A stretch of 20,913 bases of DNA from Candidatus Poribacteria bacterium (lineage in GTDB: Bacteria > Poribacteria > WGA-4E > DTYX01): NCBI GenBank assembly GCA_012961655.1, contig DTYX01000026.1, forward strand, positions 1 through 20,913, written 5' to 3'. The notes beneath the pieces were generated by a model. That model made no database searches, was not told where the DNA came from, and saw nothing but the letters and a program-made list of their open reading frames with translations. Both the position numbers and the translations under genes were made by a program. Every line of letters starts with the position of its first letter. The stretch's first letter is position 1. Shown one piece after another: positions 15,115 to 20,913 of the stretch.

Positions 15115-15166
15115 ATGCGCTTACTTGAAGCCTGCTTAAAGGTTAAGGCTTCCTTGCGCATTTTTT
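15115..15166 (+). terminator. Terminator-like hairpin abutting the moaD start (probable attenuator)
   Basis: ATGCGC (15115-15120) pairs with GCGCAT (15156-15161), and inside it GAAGCC (15127-15132) pairs with GGCTTC (15147-15152), with CTTAA/TTAAG at the tip. Six T follow at 15161-15166 and the next base opens the GTG of moaD. No plus-strand gene lies upstream for it to terminate, so it most likely acts within the moaDE leader or ends a small RNA. A leader ORF of 29 codons (MRLLEACLKVKASLRIFCES, stop at 15202-15204) starts at 15115 after AAAGGGGG and crosses the hairpin in a different frame from moaD. Confidence 0.65.
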
Positions 15167-15412
15167 GTGAAAGTCAAAGTGAAATTTTTTGCGATGTTTC
15201 ATGAGATGTTTGCCCGGCGCGAGGAGAAGATGAAACTTTCAGAGGATTCTACTGTTATGGATATTCTGAAACGTTTAGCAACTGAAAAACCGCAATTTGT
15301 TGAGTGTTATGATAGCATGCAAATTTCAGTCAATTGGGAATACGCCGAAAAGAACACACGACTTCAGGACGGCGATGAGGTAGCTCTCATTCCACCTGTA
15401 ACTGGAGGTTAA
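15167..15412 (+). CDS. moaD: Molybdopterin synthase sulfur-carrier subunit MoaD
   Basis: This 81-aa ubiquitin-fold protein begins MKVKVKFFAMFHEMF, matching the first beta strand of MoaD/ThiS proteins, and ends in PPVTGG. The C-terminal di-glycine is the site that is adenylated and thiocarboxylated by MoeB-type enzymes; MoaD then donates sulfur within molybdopterin synthase to convert cyclic pyranopterin monophosphate to molybdopterin in the cytoplasm. The start is a GTG directly after a T6 run, with no Shine-Dalgarno, which is unusual and implies leader-dependent control or weak initiation. The GGA GGT codons of the di-glycine double as the ribosome site of moaE, two bases downstream. Neither moaA/moaC nor moeB is in the window. 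Confidence 0.9.
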   Translation: MKVKVKFFAMFHEMFARREEKMKLSEDSTVMDILKRLATEKPQFVECYDSMQISVNWEYAEKNTRLQDGDEVALIPPVTGG

Positions 15413-15414
15413 CT

Positions 15415-15825
15415 ATGTTTAAAATGGTCGAATCAGACATTTCCATCCAAGATGTTATAGCCGCTGTTGACACCCCAGAAGCGGGCGCAGTGGTAACTTT
15501 CGTGGGTGTAGTTAGAAATAACTCCAAAGGGCGAATGGTGCGCTATCTAGAATTTGAAGCTTATCAGCCAATGGCGGAGAAAAAGATGCAGGAAATCGCT
15601 GGTGAGATTTATGCCAAATGGGGACTTGATAAAGTTGCCATGCTACATCGAGTTGGCCGTCTTGAAATTGGCGAGGTTATTGTCGCTATTGCAGTTGCCT
15701 CTCCTCATCGGAATGAAGCATTCGCGGCTTGTCAATACGCTATCGATAGACTTAAAGAGGTCGTACCTATCTGGAAACGTGAGGTTTGGCAGGACGGCGC
15801 GGAGGAGTGGGTCAAGCCAAATTAA
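15415..15825 (+). CDS. moaE: Molybdopterin synthase catalytic subunit MoaE
   Basis: The 136-aa protein is a full-length MoaE. Diagnostic segments are AGAVVTFVGVVRNNSKGR (about 23-40), YLEFEAYQPMAEKKM, LHRVGRLEIGE, SPHRNEAFAACQYAIDRLK and PIWKREVW, with Lys121 at the position of the active-site lysine. It forms the heterotetramer with MoaD that makes the dithiolene of the molybdenum cofactor. GGAGG at 15404-15408, inside the last codons of moaD, lies six bases before the ATG at 15415, so the two genes are likely translated in step. The operon ends here and a palindromic element follows 33 bp after the stop. Confidence 0.94.
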   Translation: MFKMVESDISIQDVIAAVDTPEAGAVVTFVGVVRNNSKGRMVRYLEFEAYQPMAEKKMQEIAGEIYAKWGLDKVAMLHRVGRLEIGEVIVAIAVASPHRNEAFAACQYAIDRLKEVVPIWKREVWQDGAEEWVKPN

Positions 15826-15858
15826 TCAAGTGAAACCCACGACCCGCTTATCTACGAA

Positions 15859-15967
15859 GTAGTGCATTGTAAAATTATGATTGTAGGTCGAAATTCACAT
15901 TTCGACAAAAATGTCGTCGATTTTGGAAAATCAACCTACTATCGGAACCAATTTAACAGTGCATTAC
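15859..15967. mobile_element. MITE-like element with 18-bp imperfect terminal inverted repeats
   Basis: The left end GTAGTGCATTGTAAAATT and the inverted right end GTAATGCACTGTTAAATT match at 15 of 18 positions. Inside lies a 57-bp core (15883-15939) with its own ends GTAGGT...ACCTAC and two hairpins (CGAAAT-TCAC-ATTTCG and GATTTT-GG-AAAATC). There is no coding capacity, and no clear target-site duplication borders it. It sits between convergent moaE and the URO-D gene, where it could also stop transcription from both sides. Confidence 0.6.
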
Positions 15968-15993
15968 CTCGTGAGCAAATCATGAGTTATAGA

Positions 15994-17079
15994 TTAGTAC
16001 CCGCCAAATTCTTTGTATGCCTCGAATAACGCCAGAATATTATTCGTCGGAGTGTCAGGTTGGATATTATGCGCGGTGCTGATGATAAAACCACCGCCGG
16101 GTTTTCCCGCTTCCATACGTTGTCTTACCATCTCTCGGATATCTTCGATAGTGCCGTAAGGCAATGTCTCTTGAATATCAATTGACCCGTGGAAAGCGAT
16201 GTATCTGCCGTATTCTCGCTTTAATTTCTTCAAATCCATACCCAGCGCGCGCGGTTGTAATGATTGAAGGATATCCAATCCGGCGTCAATAAAATCCGGA
16301 ATTAGTTCGACTACACCGCCGCACGTATGGTGCATCACTTTCATGCCGTACCGATGGGCTAAATCGATGTATGCCCTGAAGCCACTCCTGAAAAATCTCC
16401 GCCAAGTTTGAATATCCATCATCAATCCATTTTGCGTTCCGAAATCGTCCCCCATCATGAAAATATCAATTCTTCCGTTTGCGGCTTCAAAGACCCGTCG
16501 GTTGTATTCGAGAAAATACTCCCTGATGCGCCCGATGATAGCTTCGGCAATCTTCGGATTGGCGATTAAGTCAACGTAGGCTTGTTCCATGCCGCGCAGG
16601 TACATCATCGGTTTAAATTGCGCCGTCCTATCTAACCTATCGCCGGCGTTCACAACAGCGAAGTCAGTGTATTGTTCACAATCCGACTCAACTTTTGAAT
16701 AATCCCACCAATCCGCCGATGGCCAGTGAGCGTAATTCTCAATCTCCTCCACTGTTTCCATCGCTTCCAAAGGTGATTTGACGACATGCTTATACGTCCA
16801 CCGATATGCGCCCCGTTCTATTGTCATAGAGCATCGGCGAACGCCCCAGATGTCTGTGATTGTTCCATCATCGTAGGTGCGGAATTCCTGACCGATGTAG
16901 CTTGGTCCAGGCACGTAACGGAGGTCAACATCGAAATACCGCAACAATTCTTCTTTGTCTTTGAATCCAAAATGCTTCAGCAATCTTTCCGTAACTTCGG
17001 ACGCCGCCCAGTAATCCCAAGGCACGCGGTCAGGCTCACAATGATTTATGCTTGTTATAACTCGTTCTTTGGCGTTCAC
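15994..17079 (-). CDS. Uroporphyrinogen decarboxylase (URO-D) family protein, probable methyltransferase-type
   Basis: The 361-aa protein opens with MNAKERVITSINHCEPDRVPWDYW, the signature of the URO-D superfamily branch that includes MtaA/CmuA-type corrinoid methyltransferases rather than heme-pathway HemE. The zinc-ligand motif H-T-C-G-G lies at His251-Cys253, after GDDFGTQNGLMM. Near the end, FIISTAHNIQPDTPTNNI stands where MtaA-like enzymes have a third ligand Cys; here His337 takes that place. The likely role is methyl transfer or demethylation with a corrinoid partner or free substrate, but neither is encoded nearby. The start is GTG at 17079, with AGAGGGAG just upstream; the overlapping ATG is out of frame. 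Such paralogues are typically numerous in Poribacteria- and Latescibacteria-like genomes. Confidence 0.86.
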   Translation of the reverse strand: MNAKERVITSINHCEPDRVPWDYWAASEVTERLLKHFGFKDKEELLRYFDVDLRYVPGPSYIGQEFRTYDDGTITDIWGVRRCSMTIERGAYRWTYKHVVKSPLEAMETVEEIENYAHWPSADWWDYSKVESDCEQYTDFAVVNAGDRLDRTAQFKPMMYLRGMEQAYVDLIANPKIAEAIIGRIREYFLEYNRRVFEAANGRIDIFMMGDDFGTQNGLMMDIQTWRRFFRSGFRAYIDLAHRYGMKVMHHTCGGVVELIPDFIDAGLDILQSLQPRALGMDLKKLKREYGRYIAFHGSIDIQETLPYGTIEDIREMVRQRMEAGKPGGGFIISTAHNIQPDTPTNNILALFEAYKEFGGY

Positions 17080-17094
17080 ATTCTCCCTCTTTAA

Positions 17095-17316
17095 TCACTG
17101 CGAATTCGCCAGCAATGCCTCTAGGTCTGCTTGCGAATTTTTCTCGGGGTTGAATCTCTTCACTCCTTCTGCCCGAATGGCTTGATTAAACACGGCGGAT
17201 GTAATGTCTCCTCTGTTCTTCTCGCGAACAAATATCCACACCACCTCACACGCGCCAATGGTCAAGCACATCATCCGCTTCGATGGGACATTGTCGAAGC
17301 GGTTCACGAAGTACAA
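17095..17316 (-). CDS. Small unrecognised ORF, possible remnant of a larger gene
   Basis: The frame encodes 73 aa from a TTG at 17316, ending 15 bp before the URO-D start. The TTG lies in the dispersed repeat GGTTCACGAAGTACAACCCC, so it is probably not a native start; an internal ATG pair near 17272 would give a shorter peptide. The sequence (VVWIFVREKNRGDITSAVFN, EGVKRFNPEKNSQADLEALL) has normal protein composition and no stops, but matches no family I know. It may be the C-terminal end of a gene whose 5' part was lost at the repeat. Same strand and close spacing would place it in the URO-D transcript. Confidence 0.3.
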   Translation of the reverse strand: MYFVNRFDNVPSKRMMCLTIGACEVVWIFVREKNRGDITSAVFNQAIRAEGVKRFNPEKNSQADLEALLANSQ

Positions 17317-17351
17317 CCCCCAAATCCCCCCTGCCCCCCTTTATTAAGGGG
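17301..17351. repeat. Repeat pair: GGTTCACGAAGTACAACCCC joined to a CCCCCC palindrome
   Basis: Bases 17301-17320 match 11384-11403 with one difference. Directly after it, 17321-17351 is the third copy of the AAATCCCCCC...CCCCTTTATTAAGGGG palindrome seen at 2878 and 10802. Together they show two repeat families joined end to end, upstream of the radical SAM gene. Confidence 0.65.
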
Positions 17352-17604
17352 CGTTTTATTTTAACATAAAAGCTAGCAATCTTCAATCAAATAATGATGA
17401 CTAAGCAAATTTCAACAGTATTTTCTCAGAAGTATGAAACTAAAGTCACACCTTTATAGACATTTGGTGAATTTAACAAAGCAAGAGGTAAAGCATTGGA
17501 AAAATTTATTACCTTTTTTGAGCAATCTTTTGTATAATATCATCACAAGATTAGAGACCGAGTTTTTCGGCAAGGTTCGGTTTCTATAACAGGAGAGAAT
17601 GTTT

Positions 17605-18846
17605 ATGAACTTCGAGACATTCAGTTTGCTTGTCAAACCCGCCTCGGCTGATTGTAATCTCGCATGCGCATACTGCTTCTATCGTCCGAAGAGCGCGCTA
17701 TATCCGCAGACATCGCGTCATCGAATGAGTGATGAGGTTTTGGCTAAAATGATTTCTGAATATATGTCGCTTGTCGGCCAACACGCTTCATTTGGCTGGC
17801 AAGGCGGAGAGCCTCTTCTGATGGGACTGGATTTTTTCAAAAAAGTCGTATATTATCAGCAGATGTACGGCAGGGCCGGTCAGATAGTTGCTAACGGCTT
17901 TCAAACCAATGCAACTCTAATTGATGATGACTGGGCGCGACTTTTTAAACGTTATAATTTTTTGGTGGGTGTCAGCCTTGATGGTCCAGCGGATATTCAC
18001 GATTACTACCGCTGCAGCACCGCTGGCCAGCCAAGTTATGACAGGGTGATGAGAGCGATTGATATTTTAAAACTACATGGGGTAGAATTTAACATTCTGG
18101 TACTGGTGAATGAACGAAATGTCTCACAGGCTAAGGAATTGTATAATTTTTTCGTAGAGCGGGGGATGCGATATCTTCAATTCATCCCTTGCATCGAAAA
18201 AGATCCGATTACGAAGCAGGCGGCGGATTTTTCCATCAAACCCGAAGAGTATGGCAAATTTCTCTGTGATTTGTTTGACGCATGGATGGGAGATGGAATG
18301 CCATCAACCTACATCAGATTATTCGATGCGCTACTGATGGATTATGCAGGTGTGGGGCAACCTCTGTGCCAATTTCAGGAGAGATGTGGGAGCTATGTAG
18401 TGGTGGAATATAACGGCGATATATACGCCTGCGATTTCTTTGTCGAACCGGAATGGTGCTTGGGCAATTTGATGGAGATTTCGCTTGAACAGATTCTCCG
18501 TAGCGATAGATATAAAGAGTTTAGCGAAAGAAAATCCTGGCATACGCAAGCATGCCAACAATGTCGTTGGCTATCAATCTGCCATGGCGCCTGCCCGAAG
18601 CACAGAACGGTTCTCGGAAATAGCGTCGAACATCCGAGTTATTTTTGCCCAGCATACAAAACTTTCTTTGAATACAGCCATCAACGTTTTATCGACCTGA
18701 GCCGGAGAGCGCTTGAAAAACAACGAGGCAGTTCTGTCGAATCTTCAAAGCCCTCGGAAAAGCGAAAAAAAGTCGGCAGAAATGACCCATGTCCCTGCGG
18801 CAGCGGAAAGAAATATAAACGATGTTGCATGGGGCGTGAAACCTGA
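17605..18846 (+). CDS. Anaerobic sulfatase-maturase-like radical SAM/SPASM enzyme with C-terminal SEC-C motif
   Basis: From the ATG at 17605 (AGGAG nine bases upstream; the ATG at 17599 is only three bases from it) the protein has 413 aa. The radical SAM cluster motif CNLACAYC gives Cys17, Cys21 and Cys24, followed by FGWQGGEPLLMG and GVSLDGPADIHD, all typical of anSME. The SPASM region holds the auxiliary-cluster cysteines in PLCQFQERCGSYVVVEYNGD, YACDFFVEPEWCLGNL and CQQCRWLSICHGACPKHR. Such enzymes oxidise a Cys or Ser of a sulfatase to formylglycine without oxygen. The last ~20 residues, GRNDPCPCGSGKKYKRCC, form a SEC-C zinc motif as in SecA, possibly for binding ribosomes or partners. 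No sulfatase gene is present here. A TATAAT box at 17533-17538 may belong to its promoter. Confidence 0.88.
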   Translation: MNFETFSLLVKPASADCNLACAYCFYRPKSALYPQTSRHRMSDEVLAKMISEYMSLVGQHASFGWQGGEPLLMGLDFFKKVVYYQQMYGRAGQIVANGFQTNATLIDDDWARLFKRYNFLVGVSLDGPADIHDYYRCSTAGQPSYDRVMRAIDILKLHGVEFNILVLVNERNVSQAKELYNFFVERGMRYLQFIPCIEKDPITKQAADFSIKPEEYGKFLCDLFDAWMGDGMPSTYIRLFDALLMDYAGVGQPLCQFQERCGSYVVVEYNGDIYACDFFVEPEWCLGNLMEISLEQILRSDRYKEFSERKSWHTQACQQCRWLSICHGACPKHRTVLGNSVEHPSYFCPAYKTFFEYSHQRFIDLSRRALEKQRGSSVESSKPSEKRKKVGRNDPCPCGSGKKYKRCCMGRET

Positions 18847-18962
18847 GTTAGATGGTCTAATGCTTTGCGGCTCGAAGAGCTATCCAGTTATTTCTAGTCG
18901 GAATTCCGAGGAAGAGAAATGAACCGAATGAGCGAGTAATACGGATAACCATTCTCATTTCG

Positions 18963-20720
18963 TCATTCGATACTTGCCATTTTAGTGGAAATATATTCTT
19001 TCTTACCCTCAACAACCGTAATGAGGGAATTGGGTTCAACATTTGAAAATTGACTAATCCATCCTGATGGCCAGATGATTTTCACCGAATCGATCTTTTC
19101 GATTTTGCCAAGCCCGAAGGTAAGCGTCAGTTCGCTTTGCGAACAGTAGCTGCTGCCAGTATGGACGAGTTGCGTTCGCGTGATACCGCCGGCTGTAACT
19201 ATAACTTTTGCGCCGATACCATCTCGGTTGCTTTGCACTCCCACTGTTTTGACGCGCAGGAAGTGGTTTTTATTGCCGCCGTCGTTTCTCAACAGCCATG
19301 TACGTCCGAAACCAGGCTTAACGCCATTGTTGGAAATTAGGATATCTAAATCGCCATCGGAATCGTAATCGCCATAGGCAGTTCCTCTGCTTACAGTCGG
19401 GCGATTCAAGGCGGCAATGTGCTCGCCTACCTCGACAAATGAACCATCTCTTCTATTCCAAAACAGCAGTGGACGTTGTTCATAAGTGATATTTTGCTGG
19501 ATGTCCCCAACTTCAGTCTCGATGTGTCCATTGACGAAAAATAGGTCGAGATATCCATCCAACTCATAGTCGAAAAAGAACAGTCCAAAGGTTAAATAAA
19601 ACAGACTTTGATGCCCTATCTTGGCCTGGACAGTATTATCGGTGAAGAAATCGTCGCCTGAAAGGTAAAAGAAGCCTATCATTTCGTTGCTGAAATTTCC
19701 GACGGAGACGGCTAACCCGCCGTTGTTCAAGTAATCTGCGGCGTCAATCCCCATGCCGCCGCGGGGTTTGCCATTTTCATCAAAGGCCATCCCCAATAAC
19801 ATCGCTTCCTCGCTGAAAGTTCCATCTCCATTATTACGATAGAGGTAGTTGGGTTCAGTATCATTTGCCACAGCTAAGTCAATCCAACCATCCGAATCCA
19901 CATCGAGTAATGCCACACCCAGAGATTTTCCGATGGGATTGTAAATTCCCGCTTTTTCGGTAACATCCTCGAATGTCCCATTCCCTTTGTTGTGATAGAG
20001 CCGACAGGACTGTCCCGTGTAAAGACTTGGCGTACAATACGCTTTAGTTTTTCCGTCTACCGTACACCAGATATCGGTCTCCGGCGTCCATTCGACGTAG
20101 TTACAGACGAAAAGATCCAAGGCGCCATCCTTGTCGTAGTCGAAGAAAGCCGCGCTACTTGACCAACTTTCATCTCCGACTTTGGCGAAATCCGTTACAT
20201 CGGTGAAAGTACCGTCTCCGTTATTCTTATAAAGTCTATTTTTGTAAAGGTTTGTGATGTAAATGTCAGTATCGCCGTCATTGTCATAATCTGCGGCGGT
20301 GCAGCCCATACCATATATCGGATGATTCAAACCGGCTTTTTGTGTCACATCCTCAAAGGTTCCATCCCCAAGATTGCGATAGAGAGCCATAGTCGCTGAC
20401 TCTCTCTCCAGCCAAGGCCAGTTGTTGGCATTAATCAAGAGGATATCGAGATGTCCATCGCCGTCGTAATCCAGAAAAGCACAACCTGAACACATCGTCT
20501 CGGGCATGTACTTTTTACCAAAAGCTCCGGTAACATGTTTAAATGTGATGCCGGCTTCCAATGTGACGTCAGTAAACGTTACATCGGGAAAATCAGCAGT
20601 TGCTACTCGCCAAAGACCGAAGTAAAGAAAACAAGAAAACAGCACAACTACGAGTTTGTGCGTTTTAACGGAAGAGAATATTAATAATATAAGGTGAAAT
20701 GAAAAAAAAGACGGATTCAT
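18963..20720 (-). CDS. CRTAC1 family protein: FG-GAP/VCBS propeller with ASPIC/UnbV C-terminus
   Basis: This 585-aa secreted or anchored protein has hydrophobic segments at about 8-17 and 23-37 and then F-x-D-V-T repeats. Calcium-loop motifs D-x-D-x-D-G recur: DYDGDGHLDILL, DYDNDGDTDIYI, DYDKDGALDLFV, DVDSDGWIDLAV, DYELDGYLDLFFV and DYDSDGDLDILI, plus a degenerate one (DAADYLNNGGLAV), fitting a seven-bladed propeller. The end (NHFLRVKTVG, GIGAKVIVTAGG, SSYCSQSELTLTFGLG, KIIWPSG) is the ASPIC/UnbV domain. Family members are extracellular, calcium-binding and mostly of unknown function. The ATG at 20720 has no good Shine-Dalgarno, and the N-terminus is longer than a usual signal peptide, with no in-frame start before the second hydrophobic run. 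The final MASIE and stop are encoded by a short repeat also present near 13242. It is convergent with the radical SAM gene. Confidence 0.9.
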   Translation of the reverse strand: MNPSFFSFHLILLIFSSVKTHKLVVVLFSCFLYFGLWRVATADFPDVTFTDVTLEAGITFKHVTGAFGKKYMPETMCSGCAFLDYDGDGHLDILLINANNWPWLERESATMALYRNLGDGTFEDVTQKAGLNHPIYGMGCTAADYDNDGDTDIYITNLYKNRLYKNNGDGTFTDVTDFAKVGDESWSSSAAFFDYDKDGALDLFVCNYVEWTPETDIWCTVDGKTKAYCTPSLYTGQSCRLYHNKGNGTFEDVTEKAGIYNPIGKSLGVALLDVDSDGWIDLAVANDTEPNYLYRNNGDGTFSEEAMLLGMAFDENGKPRGGMGIDAADYLNNGGLAVSVGNFSNEMIGFFYLSGDDFFTDNTVQAKIGHQSLFYLTFGLFFFDYELDGYLDLFFVNGHIETEVGDIQQNITYEQRPLLFWNRRDGSFVEVGEHIAALNRPTVSRGTAYGDYDSDGDLDILISNNGVKPGFGRTWLLRNDGGNKNHFLRVKTVGVQSNRDGIGAKVIVTAGGITRTQLVHTGSSYCSQSELTLTFGLGKIEKIDSVKIIWPSGWISQFSNVEPNSLITVVEGKKEYISTKMASIE

Positions 20721-20781
20721 AAAGATCTGCTTTATATTTTGGTAGGCTTAAGTTGATGCATATGGGCAGACGCCAAACTTG

Positions 20782-20801
20782 CTCCTACAAACTCCTACAA
20801 A
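20782..20801. repeat. Tandem 10-bp repeat CTCCTACAAA x2
   Basis: Two exact copies lie at 20782-20791 and 20792-20801, directly after AACTTG. The wider interval 20721-20913 upstream of the CRTAC1 gene shows no gene. Confidence 0.6.
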
Positions 20802-20913
20802 CGAAGAGAACATTTAAGTAAATTCGAAAAAAGGTATTCCATTTTTTGCGATTTGAGAGATTGTAGTAGCGCATTGCGCGTCAGTCCGGTTGTACTTCAG
20901 GTGTTGGGGTAAT

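Larger units (their letters stand above)
14760..15166. promoter_or_regulatory. Divergent control region between the histidine kinase and moaDE
   Basis: This 407-bp interval serves a minus-strand gene and a plus-strand operon. It contains a 7-bp inverted repeat (14789-14826), a near-consensus promoter (14994-15022) and a transcribed leader ending in a terminator-like hairpin (15115-15166). The stretch 14830-14990 shows no gene and no clear repeat. Confidence 0.65.

Noticed and set aside
15029..15166. Assignment of the moaD leader to the known Moco riboswitch
   Set aside because: The leader is short and AT-rich and I could not match the conserved Moco aptamer core; a covariance search is needed before naming a class.
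17518..17538. TTGAGC...TATAAT as a full promoter for the radical SAM gene
   Set aside because: The spacing between the boxes is only 9 bp; the TATAAT alone is mentioned as a possible -10.

Overview
The window reads as a bacterial chromosome segment with moderate G+C, standard code (TGA is used as a stop) and many short palindromic repeats. No rRNA, tRNA, CRISPR array, transposase or phage gene was found. The gene mix is a URO-D family enzyme, a CRTAC1/ASPIC-UnbV protein, an anaerobic sulfatase-maturase-like radical SAM enzyme, a PorX-type PglZ response regulator, a Uma2 remnant and a remnant resembling a type IX/FlgD-like C-terminal tail. This best fits an uncultured candidate phylum at the edge of the FCB group, with Candidatus Poribacteria as first guess and Latescibacterota or KSB1-like lineages possible. 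The assignment rests on gene content only.

Layout. 1-4640: a family 9 glycosyltransferase, a truncated Uma2 fragment, a 671-aa transglutaminase-like protein and a METTL21/EEF2KMT-like methyltransferase, all on the minus strand. Between the last two lies a gene-poor stretch with inverted repeats and a remnant of a secretion-tail-like C-terminus. 4641-6214: a good sigma70 promoter followed by a secreted or anchored 12-TPR protein on the plus strand. 6219-8873: a minus-strand operon encoding a lipoprotein with a polybasic tail, an acidic protein sharing an aromatic C-terminal motif with it, and a short PD-(D/E)XK-like protein, followed by a possible decayed zinc ribbon. 9191-10720: an RNase E/G homologue. 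10721-11621: a gene-free, repeat-rich stretch. 11622-14759: a two-component system, membrane histidine kinase then PorX-like PglZ regulator. 14760-15825: a strong promoter, a leader ending in a terminator-like hairpin, then moaD-moaE on the plus strand. 15859-15967: a MITE-like element. 15994-17316: a URO-D family enzyme and a small unknown ORF. 17605-18846: a radical SAM/SPASM maturase with a SEC-C tail. 18963-20720: a CRTAC1 family protein.

The clearest functional units are the histidine kinase/PorX pair, the molybdopterin synthase pair and the lipoprotein operon. The most unusual points are: (i) the moaDE leader, where a terminator U-tract directly abuts the moaD start codon; (ii) an adjacent PorY/PorX-like pair together with a possible type IX tail remnant; (iii) short palindromic elements that have entered genes, supplying an internal peptide and a C-terminus with its stop codon in the transglutaminase, and the last residues of the CRTAC1 protein; (iv) an acidic protein and a polybasic lipoprotein encoded side by side with a common aromatic motif.
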